NCBI GenBank assembly: GCA_003952965.2
Contig: CM025854.1
Span: 11,601,588 to 11,665,587, forward strand
DNA: 64,000 nucleotides
From: Morella rubra
Lineage: Eukaryota; Streptophyta; Magnoliopsida; Fagales; Myricaceae
Direction: 5' to 3'
Shown here: one piece after another, positions 1 to 11,481 of the stretch
Layout of the letters: every line of letters starts with the position of its first letter
How positions within the stretch are numbered: the first letter of the stretch is position 1
Position numbers and translations under genes: made by a program
The notes under the pieces: generated by a model
Told to the model about the DNA's origin: nothing
The model's input: only the letters and a program-made list of their open reading frames with translations
The model's database searches: none

Positions 1-47
1 ACCGAGGCTTGACCAAGGCCTCAACAGTTCCACGAAACCAGAATCAT
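1..47 (-). pseudogene. Start of LINE ORF2 (endonuclease end), window-truncated
   Basis: Read on the minus strand from 47 down to 1 this gives MILVSWNC, a stop, then GLGQAS. This is the usual opening of the apurinic-like endonuclease domain of plant L1-type LINE ORF2 proteins (M-I-x-x-W-N-C-R-G-L-G). The stop is TGA where the family has Arg, which fits C-to-T decay of a CGA codon. The rest of ORF2, including reverse transcriptase, would lie left of the window. It directly follows the ORF1 remnant, the normal LINE order. The piece is very short, but the motif and the neighbour agree. Confidence 0.72.
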
Positions 48-2403
48 GGAGCTTTTGGAGGGTCTTTGAGGTCAGCCTCATCCACCTGAGAGTCCATCAG
101 GACAGTAAACGGATCATCATATAACGTCAGTGCTTTGGCCAGCTTGTTCAGTCGGGTTTGGTTCCTCTTAAATACTGTTAAAGCTTTCTTAGACTGACGC
201 AGGACTGCCAATATCGGGTCATTAGGATCACCAGCCAGGAGTGCTTCTTCAGCAGGATCAGGAGAAACTACAACTTTCTTTTCACGGGTGCGGAGTTCCA
301 CATCAGCAGCTGCATCAAGTTTGAGTTTGCCTTTGCACTACCAAAAGGCGTCTGTTGCCACGATGTTGGAATAAAAGGTTGGTGCAGGAGAATCAGCAAA
401 AGCTTGAGCAACAGGGATAGCATGTGGCCCGTCAGAAACCAACAACTCAGGAGACAAAGAGACATCATAAACGGCTTCAACCAGCACCTACTTTCCTTTA
501 GAACACAGATAAGGCCGATCGTGAGGATAAAGATGATGAGTCAGCAGCACGTGTTGGGTAGGGAGCCAGGGTGATACACTGACGACCAGAAGAAAGAGCA
601 TGAGCAGATTCTAAAAATTCTTCAAGTGAAGCCCCCTTGAACTCAGCTGGAGGAGCTTCCACGGATGCAAAAGTGTCAATAAAGTCATGTGTAGCAATAT
701 AGGTGGGAGGATAAGGTCAGTTTGCATGGGTTCCAGGCACGAAAGAGCGAACTCATTTGCCTCTATATCAGAAACGATCGGGCTATTTGGAGGAGTAGGA
801 GTGATCTCTTCAATGGCTGAGATAAGGCTAGAGGGAGGAGAGGCAGTCGGGTGGAAGACAGAGGTAGGAGACACGGGAGATGTAGGGAGATGTGCCATTG
901 TGCAAGGAGCTGCAACTGAATGGGGTGGCCATGCATCGTGATTCTTTATAGTCGAAGGAGAGAGGGGTGACTTGGTCAAGCTTTCCAAAGCTGACAAGAG
1001 TACCTGAACCACCTTAGGAGTGTACTGTGCAGTAGGGATAGCTGGCGATGTGGTAGACACAAACAGACAAAAAGGAGCTGCATTGTGTAGAAATTGTTCC
1101 TGAAGGTGCGATCAAAGGGGCTGCATTTAGTTAGGAATTCTGCTATATTAGAAGTAGCTTGCAATGATGAGGAGATCGATGCTAACGGCATTAAATGACT
1201 TGTGATGATCGAATTGTCAGAAGAGTGCTTTTTGTCGTGTATAACAGCTGCAGCATGAGCCACGTGTGTAGACAGATTAACACCAGGTAGCAATGAAGGG
1301 TCCGGATGAGCTCCAGTCCATTGGATGAGAGAGTGGTTGACCACATTCTTGGATTGATCCGAAACATGTAGATCTGGTCCTGGACGAGGAAGACCACCTG
1401 AAACCTGACTGCCATAAATTCCAGGAAGAAATTTCTGATGAACTTTTGATGATGAAGTAAAAAGAGAGCTATCCCATGAATTTGCACGTAAACAGGGACC
1501 AAACCTCTGAAAATCATTCTATAAAATTTAACGAGGACACAGAAAGAGAATGACCTATACGGCCACATTTCTAGCAAAAATCCGAAAGTTTTTCATATCG
1601 AAAACAAATAAAATCATTGGATAAATTGGGACGAGGTAATGAAAAATCATCTTTGAGAGGACTGCAAATATTAAATCAAACTTTGATACGAAAGAATCGT
1701 TCGCAAGAAATCCCGTATGGAAGCTTCCCAAGCTCTAATAGTTGCCCAGTGGAGGAGCTAATGTCGGAAATAATTTGCTGAGTCATGCCAGCCATTGGGA
1801 GACCATGGAGTTGAATCCAAAAGGATGACATGGAGAGATCCACTTCATCAATGGTCATAACAGGCGAGCAATGATGGAGCACAAGGAGGTGACCCTTAAA
1901 ATTCCATAGAGCCAATTGCAGTACTTGTACTTGTCCATGGAGCGGGAGAAGTGGAACAAATAAGTAGAGTTTTCCATTGCTTCTATCTTCAGATCAATAG
2001 AAAACTTCCAAACAACTAAAATTGTGTTGATAATGATGGATTTTCCAGGAAGCTTCAGTCCAATTATTTTACCAATCAACACGGTCCCGGAAATAGGGGC
2101 TGCCAAATCCATGTGTAGAGATATACGCTCTGGGAGAGAACCTCACAACATTTCTTCAGTTCTACGAGTGAGAAGATCCATTTCAGTATTGATGTCATCC
2201 ATGAGGGAAAAGAGCAGACAGGATAAAGGGAGAAGAGTGGAAATTTGATGACCAGTGATCTTTAGAAAAGCTAGAGAGAGCTGATAATGGAAGATGTAGA
2301 AGAGGGGAGAGGGACTGGAGAAGGAAAGAGATAAAGAGGTTAAGGGGAGAAGGAAAGGAACCAAGCAAAACGCCGGGAAGGAAAAGAGAGACGAAACTCT
2401 CAA
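48..2403 (-). pseudogene. LINE ORF1-like protein (DUF4283 plus zinc knuckle), decayed
   Basis: Several minus-strand frames line up as one broken ORF1. From about 2202 downward comes the N-terminus (MDDINTEMDLL), then at 2112-1855 a block with KIEAMENSTYLFHF. At 1915-1676 follows LLVLHHCSPVMTIDEVDLS and SFWIQLHGLPM, the hallmark of DUF4283 proteins encoded by plant LINEs. At 1577-1540 a remnant of the CCHC knuckle (GHSFSFC) is seen. The region below 1100 is Pro/Ser/Thr-rich, and a Lys/Arg-rich tail lies at 301-44, just before ORF2. The protein would bind element RNA. Frameshifts and stops separate every block, so it is not functional. The upstream methionine at 2403 opens the frame but the DUF4283 family usually starts near 2202. 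Confidence 0.75.
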
Positions 2404-2585
2404 GGGAAAAGAGGGAAGCTATCGGTTACATGAAAAAAGATCTAATTATATTCTCTTTTGTCGTTATTTTCAATCGTTGGGGTGGTAATTTCTAATTAAT
2501 TTTTCTGTTTGCGCCTGAAATTTGGACTTCGAGCAATGGGCTTCTGGTTTCGTGGTCTATGCTTGTTATCTTCTTGAAATTTTAG

Positions 2586-2640
2586 GAGTGGGAGGGCTTG
2601 TGGATATCATTAGTTATGTTGTTAAAGATACTACTAGTGC
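2586..2640 (+). pseudogene. Host-like exon fragment, first copy
   Basis: A pyrimidine-rich stretch ending TTTTAG at 2585 looks like a splice acceptor. The following bases read GLVDIISYVVKDTTSA in the same frame as the stretch after the copia element at 11487. The fragment ends at the target-site sequence AGTGC, where LTR sequence begins. An identical copy lies at 4148-4202. I do not recognise the protein. Confidence 0.4.
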
Positions 2641-3397
2641 TGTTAGAAGTATGCCCTAAAAACCAGTTTTATTTAAAGATGATTATAAGATAATTATTTA
2701 TTTTGTGATTATCACATTTGTTTATTTATTTATGGGTATTGTGTTGTGGCATAAGATGTCACACAGTTATTGTTAAGTGACATTGTAGAGAAGTCATGCG
2801 ATTAATGAATCAAAGGTGGAGAGTATGACTTTTCGATTCCTTATTTACTTGACGTTTGTTCTAAACCAAGGTACATGTTTATGTAATAGGTCTACACTCG
2901 TTGTGCCTCTATAAATAGGATGATGGACTCTTCATTGAGGTGGTGACCTTAAGCAAATGAGTGGATTCATTGTAAGAGTATATGCATTGAACGAGATCAA
3001 TATGAATATCTTCTAAAGTGATCACTGATGGTGAGAATGATATTCGGCACAATCGACTTATGGTATCCTTAAACCTGAGAGGTTTATATGGAATTGTTTG
3101 TTGTATACTTGTGCTCTGACCGAGTCATTTGATGATGATCTTTATAGGTCAAATATTCCAAACAAAGTTGGGTCTTGTATATAGTAAATAGTTTTGTATA
3201 GATGCTCAATAAGGAATCCACCAGTCTCTTAACGAGATAGTATATTCATTAAATCTGTATGGGGTTGAACTTGGAAAATCACTGGCCAGTGTAATTAATA
3301 AATTGTTTTGGAAATAATTTGGGAGTTCAACAAATTATATTGGAATTAAGAATTATATGAGCTAGGGATTTAATGGATATTATTCTGATCCTATTGG
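2641..3397 (+). repeat. Partial copia LTR (5' 757 bases)
   Basis: It starts TGTTAGAAGTATGCCCTAAA, like the LTR at 10213, and matches it through GATCCTATTGG, where the match stops abruptly. It is closer to the 3' LTR at 10213 than is the LTR at 4203. No internal retroelement sequence follows. The LINE-derived second unit follows instead. Confidence 0.88.
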
Positions 3398-3399
3398 TC

Positions 3400-4202
3400 T
3401 CCACTTCATCAATGGTCATAACAGGCGAGCAATGATGGAGCACAAGGAGGTGACCCTTAAAATTCCATAGAGCCAATTGCAGTACTTGTACTTGTCCATG
3501 GAGCGGGAGAAGTGGAACAAATAAGTAGAGTTTTCCATTGCTTCTATCTTCAGATCAATAGAAAACTTCCAAACAACTAAAATTGTGTTGATAATGATGG
3601 ATTTTCCAGGAAGCTTCAGTCCAATTATTTTACCAATCAACACGGTCCCGGAAATAGGGGCTGCCAAATCCATGTGTAGAGATATACGCTCTGGGAGAGA
3701 ACCTCACAACATTTCTTCAGTTCTACGAGTGAGAAGATCCATTTCAGTATTGATGTCATCCATGAGGGAAAAGAGCAGACAGGATAAAGGGAGAAGAGTG
3801 GAAATTTGATGACCAGTGATCTTTAGAAAAGCTAGAGAGAGCTGATAATGGAAGATGTAGAAGAGGGGAGAGGGACTGGAGAAGGAAAGAGATAAAGAGG
3901 TTAAGGGGAGAAGGAAAGGAACCAAGCAAAACGCCGGGAAGGAAAAGAGAGACGAAACTCTCAAGGGAAAAGAGGGAAGCTATCGGTTACATGAAAAAAG
4001 GATCTAATTATATTCTCTTTTGTCGTTATTTTCAATCGTTGGGGTGGTAATTTCTAATTAATTTTTCTGTTTGCGCCTGAAATTTGGACTTCGAGCAATG
4101 GGCTTCTGGTTTCGTGGTCTATGCTTGTTATCTTCTTGAAATTTTAGGAGTGGGAGGGCTTGTGGATATCATTAGTTATGTTGTTAAAGATACTACTAGT
4201 GC
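3400..4202. repeat. Tandem duplication, unit 2 (second LINE ORF1 part and exon)
   Basis: Copy of 1839-2640. It holds the minus-strand DUF4283 N-terminal remnant (3964-3416) and the exon fragment (4148-4202). It ends in AGTGC, the left target-site duplication of the copia element that starts at 4203. Confidence 0.88.
4148..4202 (+). pseudogene. Host-like exon, left half, cut by copia insertion
   Basis: After the acceptor-like ATTTTAG (4141-4147) the frame reads GLVDIISYVVKDTTSA and is cut at AGTGC (4198-4202). The same five bases recur at 11482-11486 behind the 3' LTR. The frame continues from 11487, so the copia element appears to have landed in a coding exon. Confidence 0.45.
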
Positions 4203-5510
4203 TGTTAGAAGTATGCCCTAAAACGCCAGTTTTTGATTTACAAGAGGTGATTATGAGATGATTATTTCTTTTGTTTTATCGCATTTGTTTATTTATTTAT
4301 GGGTATTGTGTTGTGGCATAAGATGTCACACAGTTTTATTGTTAAGTAACATCGTAAAAAAGTCATGCCAATCTGAACACCGTATAGAGCGCATTTATAA
4401 GTAGGATAGCCCGCAGCACGTCACCGCACTCTCTCTAGTATCTCTGTTCATTGACGATCTCAGTTTAATACGGAGCAAGGTACATGTTTCGTATATAAGT
4501 TGGAACACTGCGAGTTCCTGCTATTAAATAGAATGATGGACTCTGTCATTGAGGTGGTGACCTTAAGCAAATGAGTGGATTCATTTGTAAGAGTACATGC
4601 ATTGAACGAGATCTAATATGAATATCTTCTAGAAGTGATCACCGATGGTGAGCAATGATATTCGGCACAATCGACTTATGGTATCCTTAACCTGAGAGGT
4701 TTATATGGAATTGTTTGTTGTATACTTGTGTCTGACCGAGTCATTTGGTGATGATCTTTATAGGTCAAATATTCCAGACAAAGTTGGGTCTTGTACATAG
4801 TAAATAGTTTTGTATAGATGCTCAATAAGGAATCCACCAGTCTCTTAACGAAATAGTATATTCATTAAATCTGTATGGGGTTGGACTCTGGAAAATCACT
4901 GGCCAGTGTAATAATAAATTGTTTTGGAAACAATTTGGGAGTTCAACAAATTACAATTGGAATTAAGAATTATATGAGCTAGGATTTAATCGGTGATATT
5001 TTCTGATCCTATTGGCTCATGTGGAATATAGTATGGTGGAAATGATAAATAAGTTAATATTGTTGGCAAAAGGGATTTCACAAATCAATCTCAAAATTCT
5101 CGGGGGTGAATTGTAATATGTTGATGGACATGGTTACAATTAGTAGAAGCCCAAAATTCGGAATAAAAGAATATAAGGGAGTTAATGGAAAAAGAGTTTT
5201 TCCATGTGATCCTACGGCCGAGATTTGAGATCCCTAACGATCCCACGCATATCACAGCTAGGGTTTTCATATATAAGGATAGCTATGAGATAGTCTACTC
5301 TAGTAGATTTAATGGACTAATTGTTAGTCTGAGAGTTTGCCATCAAGACTCAGAGAAAACCCTAAGATAGTTGTGAGCGTGGAGAGGAGGCAGAACACTT
5401 GAGCTGCTATTATGGAATCTCGAGATTTGAATGAGTTCGACAAGAACCTGAAAATTATAGAGAATTCTCGGATCTATCATTGGTTAGTTTTCCGCAAAAA
5501 ACTTAGAAAA
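4203..5510 (+). repeat. 5' LTR of the copia element
   Basis: Starts TGTTAGAAGTATGCCC. It aligns with 10213-11481, but with many small insertions between about 4230 and 4560 and a segment near 4370-4480 that does not align at all. The end near 5505 is approximate: the 3' LTR finishes CAAACTATCA, here it reads CAAAAAACTTAGA. Confidence 0.82.
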
Positions 5511-7310
5511 TCAAAAGTTGAACCTCATTTGAAATTCACCCACTTGAAATCTTTCACGATCTGATTGTCTCTTTCCTCTATTTGATTCGCATGAGATACG
5601 AATTCCTTTGTTTCGTTTACGCTTTATAAAATTATCACATGTTTTACCATTCTTGAAGCCGCATGAAAACAAACAAATTTTTTTGGTATGAGATATTGTG
5701 ATAGTTTTGTTAATTGCGTGAAAGAGAATAATCAATAATCGTAGTTTGAATTCGATCTGTTATTGTTTCTTTTTGTGACAATAGTATTGGTAAAAGCCTA
5801 TTCGGAAATTGTTGTGATTATTGTTCTTAAGAGAAAGAAAAGGGTTTTCTTTTTCTTCTTATGAGTGTGACCGGCAACAAGGGATGGCTGCCGCCTCACA
5901 ACCGACCGGAGGGGAGCCCAGTGTGACTGGGGCAGCCCTCTGGCCAGAGGAGGTGGAGGTCCGGCAGCCATAAGGCCGTGGACCACCACCACACCCGTGT
6001 GAGACACGGGTGTGGGTGCCATTTGGCTCCAATCGGCGGCCAGCCGTGCGCCGGTAGGTACAGCCCACCGCTGGAATGGCCTGCCAATGTCCGGCCTTGG
6101 CTAAGTGGCCAGCAGTGCTGCTAGCCACTGGTCATCCCCTCCAAGGGGCCGAACGGTGCCCAGGCATAGAGATGCCTGGGTCGTGCGTTTTGGGCCGGGT
6201 GGGTAGGGAAACTTTGCCCTACCAGGCCCAGGGGCCCAATGTTTATTAAAGGGTGTTTAAAGACGCATGGGCCGAAATTTTTTTAAAAAGGGGCCCGTCA
6301 TGTTTTAAAAGGTTGGGTTTTTTCTTCTTAAAATCGTTTGGGCCAGAGAAGTTTTAAAAAGGAGAAGCCCAAATTTTTGTTTGATAAAAAGTTGTTGGGC
6401 TACTTAGTTTTAAATTGATAGGAAATTTTTTTAAAATTTAGCCCATATCTCATGTTGTTTTAACATATTGGGCCAAATAGTTTCATTTATAAAAGAAAAA
6501 GCCTAATTTTCTAAAGAGAGGCCCAGTTCAGTTATAAAGTAGAAAGGAGAGAGAGCCAATGGATTCGGTTCGGGTTTGACCCGGACCATGACCCATCACC
6601 GAACGGGTTGGACCCGGATCGGTGGTCAAACGTTGACCGTTGACCAACATGGTTTGATCGGGTTGACCCAGTTTGACCGTTGACTTTTTTATTTAAAAAA
6701 AAAAAATTTAAATGCAAGGGTTAAATGGGATTGTTTAGAGGAAACTAATCCCATGGCCACCCCATTGTTGGTAAATGAGAATTCTATTTTATTGAGGTTG
6801 GATGAAACTAAAATAGGGGATTCCAATTTCTTAATTTTATAGTTTGTCTCGTTTATTTCTTTGGAAGATAAATGAGGATGTATGAGGAGTGGGGGTGTTG
6901 ACTAAAATAGCGGTACTGACCCATTTCAAAATTACATTTAAATTAGACGATGGTTGCCCTTAATCAAATAAACACGTACGCTAAAATAGTGAATATCGTG
7001 TTTGTTTGATGGCCAAAAGGAATGTCAAGAATTACGAATAATTACATGCTATGAGTATGTGACATGAGATGAATTCGTAATGGATAATTATTATTCGCTT
7101 TTACAAGATGTGCCCATGGTTACTAAAATAGTATCATGTGCATATGAGGTAAGAGTTCTTGATACCCACTAGTGACACAGAATATAATTGTTATATTCTA
7201 GATTTTTCTTGATTGCAATGTCGTAGTGGGAGGTACCATTAGTTATTCAAAAACCCGATGCTAGTGGAATATAAATACATGTGATTATTCTTTCTTTGTT
7301 TTTGCAGATT
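5511..7310 (+). other. Copia leader without gag; GC-rich block and TTGAC cluster
   Basis: About 1.8 kb where gag is expected holds no gag-like frame. 5870-6240 is GC-rich, unlike the AT-rich rest of the element. 6240-6540 repeats GGGCC and GCCCAA motifs between poly-T and poly-A runs. 6560-6690 carries a dense set of TTGAC. A pyrimidine run ending TTTTTGCAG at about 7308 looks like a splice acceptor just before the pol frame at 7315. The minus-strand frames over the GC-rich block match nothing I know. Confidence 0.6.
6576..6684 (+). promoter_or_regulatory. Cluster of W-box cores (TTGAC)
   Basis: TTGAC occurs on the plus strand at 6576, 6633, 6640, 6663, 6673 and 6680, and once on the minus strand at 6625-6629. 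Most are followed by C or T, the WRKY-factor core TTGAC[C/T]. The pairs at 6633/6640 and 6673/6680 are spaced seven bases start to start. It lies in the internal leader, not in an LTR, so a promoter role is only a guess. Confidence 0.4.
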
Positions 7311-7314
7311 CAAT

Positions 7315-10197
7315 ATGTCATATCTTTATCCTTCATATGATATTTTAGGACTGGATCAAAATGTTATTGATCGAAATATGATTCCTTCTAAAGATATGCT
7401 AATTATAGATGCGAATTTGATGGATTGTCCATTAAATTCTTGGTGCGTCGATTCAGGCGCTGCCTCTCACATTTGCAATACGTTGCAAGGGTTTAAAGAA
7501 ACCGGAGGTTGAATAAAGGGAAAAAATGTGTTAAGAATGGGAACGACTGCAAATGTTGCAGCAACATCCATTGGTATTTTTCACTTGAGTCTATAAAGAA
7601 ATAAAACTTTGATTTTGGATGACTGTCTTTATGTGCCAGAAGTTCGTAGAAATTTGATCTCAGTTTCAAAACTTTGTTTATCAGGACATTCACTATTTTT
7701 CGGTTCTAAACTTGTTATCAAATTTAAAAATCAGTTTGTAGCTTCTGGTACTATGAATGATGGTTTATATATTTTGGATATTATGGTAGACTCTGTGAAT
7801 AATATTGAGAAAGATGCTGATACCAGTGTTACAACTCTGAAAAGGAAGAGGGATGTGAATCCCACTTATTTGTGGCATCTGAAACTTGGTCATGCTAATC
7901 TGGATAGGATCAATAGATTAGTGAGGGATGAGCTATTAGATTTTTTGAAGGTCAAACCCTACCCTATATGTGAACCTTGGTTGGAAGGTAAAATGACCAA
8001 AAACCCTTTTAAGGAAAAATGATAAGAGCTACTAGTCTATTGGAGTTAGTACACACTTGATGTATGTGGTCCATTTAACCACATAGCCAAAAGAGGTTTT
8101 TCCTACTTCATTACTTTTTCAATGATTATTCCAGGTATGGTTATCTATACCTGATGAAACAAAAAATTTGAAACCTTTGAAAAGTTCAAAGAATTTCATA
8201 TGGAAGTAGAAAACCAATTGGAAAGGAGTATCAAGATACTCAGGTCTGACAGAGGAGATGAATACATCTCTGGTGAATTTCAAACATATCTACGAGATAA
8301 AGGCATCATATCTCAGATGACTCCCCGTGCTACACCACAACACAATGGTGTTGCAGAAAGAAGAAATCGAACCTTATTGGATATGGTTCGATCAATAATG
8401 AGCATATCTGAATTACCTATATATTTTTAGGGTTACGCCTTGGAGGCAGCTGTTTATATCTTAAACAGGATACCCACTAAGTCAGTTCCAAAAACTCCTT
8501 ATGAATTATAGACTGGTAAAAGACCTAGTCTTAATCATTTGAGAGTATGTAGATGTCCAGCTCACGTTAAAGTGTTTAATGTGGGAAAGCTGGAATCAAG
8601 GACTATAAAGTGTGTATTTGTAGGTTACCCAAAAATGGCCACTGGATATCATTTTTATGATCCATGTGATAAAAAGGTAATTATCAGCAGGAACACAACT
8701 TTTCTTGAAGAAGAGTATTGCCTTAGTACAGGTAGAAGCGAAGATTGTTCTTGGAGAACAGTCTGCTGAGCCAGTAACTCAGGCAGATGAGATCAATGAA
8801 AGGAATATTACTGAACCTACTAATGAGTCTGAAGAGTTCAGAACTCAAGAGCCTTGACGTAGTACAAGGGTAATTAGACCTCTAGTGAGATTATCATTGC
8901 TAAATGAGATTTATCAAATGGAATCGAGGGGTTGGATGATGATCCATACAATTACCAAGAGGCTATATGTGACAAGGATGCAGCACACTGGAAAGTGGAA
9001 ATGGAGTCTGAGATGGACTCCATGTACTCCAATGAGGTCTAGACCCTTGTTGATCAACCAGAAGGCATTAAGCCTATAGGTTGTAAATGGGTGTTCAAAA
9101 AGAAAGAGGAGGACCCACTGGATAGGTAGAGACCTTTAAAGCCAGACTGGTAGCGAAGGTTATACTTAAAAACATGGTATTGACTATGAGGAAACTTTTT
9201 CACCAGCGGCTATGATGAAGTCCATCAGAATTCTGTTATCTATTGCAGCTCATTATGATTATGAGATATGGTAGATGGATGTTAAAACCGCATTTTTGAA
9301 TGGGTACATCCACGAGGAGATTTATATGGAACAACCTGAGGGTTTCCAATCTCCAGATAATGAGGCAAAAGTGTACAAACTGAATAAGTCCATGCATCAC
9401 GTTGTTGGAACATGCGTTTTGATGAAAAGATCAAAGAGTTTGGTTTTTCATAAAACATGGATGAGCCTTGTATATACAAGGAGATTAGTGGGAGTTCAGT
9501 GATAGTTTTGATTTTGTATGTTGATGATATTCTACTTATAGGGAATGACGTCGGGGCGATGTCATTCATGAAAACATGGTTGGCGAACCATTTTTCAATA
9601 AAAAGACCTCAGGAAAGCGTCCTATGTTCTTGGAATCAAATTGTTTAGAGACCGAGAAAAGAGGCTTTTGGGACTTTCACAAGTCCACTATATTGACAAC
9701 ATACTGGCAAGGTTTAGTATGCAGGATGCCAAGAAAGGGTTCTTACCTTTTAGGCATAATATTCATCTCTCCAAAAGGATGTCTCCCGAGACACAAGAAG
9801 AGAGAGATAAGATGAGGTCATGTCCTTATGTTTTGGCTGTAGGGAGCCTTATGTATGCAATGCTTTATACAAGGCCAGATATTAGTCATGTTGTTAGTAT
9901 TGTGAGTAGATATCGATCAAATCCAGGTCCTGAACACTAGACAGCAATTAAGCATATCCTCAAGTATTTAAAAAGGAACCAAACACTACATGTTGGTGTT
10001 TGGAGGTGAGGATTCGCAAATATATAGAAAGAAGGTTTCATCTTATACGTGACATAGTGAACCGGGGTGATGTGGTTATGAACAAGATAATGTCAGCTGA
10101 GAACATTTCAGACCCGTTCACAAAGATATTGATGCAAAAGGTGTTTGAGAAACATTTAGAGTCAATGGGAGTCAAGTATATGTATAACTGGTTTTAA
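7315..10197 (+). pseudogene. Copia pol polyprotein remnant (PR-INT-RT-RH)
   Basis: Pieces in order: 7315-7512 with WCVDSGAASHIC (aspartic protease DSGA site); 7609-8022 with LWHLKLGHANLDRI (GAG-pre-integrase); 8200-8430 with LRSDRGDEYISGEF and TPQHNGVAERRNRT (integrase core with D and E); 8539-8769 (integrase C-terminal part, FVGYP). 9275-9502 has MDVKTAFLNGYIHEEIYMEQ and 9457-9560 has LILYVDDILLIGND, the YVDD active site of reverse transcriptase. 9641-9940 has YTRPDISH before RNase H. 10000-10197 is the C-terminus. Stops, frameshifts and a missing RNase H core show it is dead. Confidence 0.93.
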
Positions 10198-10198
10198 G

Positions 10199-10212
10199 TG
10201 CAAGTGGGAGAT
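10199..10212 (+). other. Polypurine tract before the 3' LTR
   Basis: GCAAGTGGGAGAT lies directly before the TG of the 3' LTR. The same GTGCAAGTGGAGAT motif sits before the LTR of the related minus-strand element at 57434. Confidence 0.75.
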
Positions 10213-11481
10213 TGTTAGAAGTATGCCCTAAAAACCAGTTTTATTTAAAGATGATTATAAGAGAATTATTTATTTTGTGATTATCACATATGTTTATTTA
10301 TTTATGGGTATTGTGTTGTGGCATAAGATGTCACACAGTTTTATTGTTAAGTGACATTGTAGAGAAGTCATGCCAATGATTAATGAATCAAAGGCGGAGA
10401 GTATGACTTTTCGGTTCTTTGTTTACTTGACGTTTGTTCTAGACCAAGGTACATGTTTATGTATATAGGTCTACACTCGTTGTGCTCTATTAAATAGGAT
10501 GATGGACTCTGTCATTGAGGTGGTGACCTTAAGCAAATGAGTGGATGCATTGTAAGAGTACATGCATTGAACGGGATCTAATATGAATATCTTCTAGAAG
10601 TGATCACCGATGGTGAGAATGATATTCGGCACAATCGACTTATGGTATCCTTAGACCTGAGAGGTTTATATGGAATTGTTTGTTGTATACTTGTGCTCTG
10701 ACCGAGTCATTTGGTGATGATCTTTATAGGTCAAATATTCCAGACAAAGTTGAGTCTTGTATATAGTAAATAGTTTTGTATAGATGCTCAATAAGGAATC
10801 CACCAGTCTCTTAACGAGATAGTATATTCATTAAATCTGTATGGGGTTGAACTCTGGAAAATCACTGGCCAATGTAATTAATAAATTGTTTTGAAACAAT
10901 TTGGGAGTTCAACAAATTACAGATTGGAATTAAGAATTATATGAGCTAGGGAAATCGGTGATATTATTCTGATCCTATTGGCTCATGTGGAATATAGAAT
11001 GGTGGAATGATAAATAAGTTAATATTGTTAAAAAGGGATTTCACAAATCAATCTCAAAATTCTCGGGGGTGAATTGTAATATGTTGATGGACTTGATTAC
11101 AATTAGTAAAGCCCAAAATTCGGAATAAAAGAATATAAGGAAGTTAATGGAAAAATAGTTTTTCCATGTGATCCTACGGCCGAGATTTGAGATCCCTAAC
11201 GATCCCACGCATATCACAGCTAGGGTTTTCATATATAAGGATAGCTATGAGATAGTCTACTCTAATTCATTTTAATGCACTAATTGTTGGTCTGAGAGTT
11301 GCCATCAAGACTCAGAGAAAACCCTAAGATAGTTGTGAGCGTGGAGAGGAAGGAGGCAGAACACTTGAGCTACTATTGTGGAATCTCGGATTGTGAGTTC
11401 GACAAGAACCTGAAGATTATCGAAGAATTCTCAGGATCTAAGAAGAGAGTTGGTAAGTTAATTTTCGCAGACAAACTATCA
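10213..11481 (+). repeat. 3' LTR of the copia element
   Basis: 1269 bases from TGTTAGAAGTATGCCC to CAAACTATCA, then AGTGC (target-site duplication) at 11482-11486. The plus-strand frame starting at 11299 is only LTR until it runs into the exon. Confidence 0.9.

Larger units (their letters stand above)
1839..3399. repeat. Tandem duplication, unit 1 (LINE ORF1 part + exon + partial LTR)
   Basis: The block beginning TCCACTTCATCAATGGTC at 1839 recurs at 3400. Offsets are 1561, rising to 1562 after a one-base insertion near 4001. The frames derived from the two copies (minus 2403-2143 and 3964-3704; plus 2024-2248 and 3585-3809) have identical proteins. Unit 1 ends inside an LTR that breaks off at about 3397, right where unit 2 starts. 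The LINE part is almost unchanged, while the LTR parts of the two units differ a lot. Confidence 0.9.
4203..11481 (+). mobile_element. Ty1/copia LTR retrotransposon, decayed, with TSD AGTGC
   Basis: It has LTRs at both ends, a polypurine tract before the 3' LTR, and copia pol domains in the order protease, integrase, reverse transcriptase, RNase H. AGTGC at 4198-4202 and 11482-11486 is the 5-bp target-site duplication, and the ends are TG...CA. The pol frame is broken in more than ten places. The segment where gag should lie (5511-7310) has no gag-like frame. I could not find a clear initiator-tRNA-Met primer site after the 5' LTR. Confidence 0.92.

Noticed and set aside
5859..6128. GC-rich minus-strand frames of 60-90 codons
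   Set aside because: They overlap one another in several frames, lie in a GC-rich leader of a retroelement and show no family motif, so they are most likely a composition effect.
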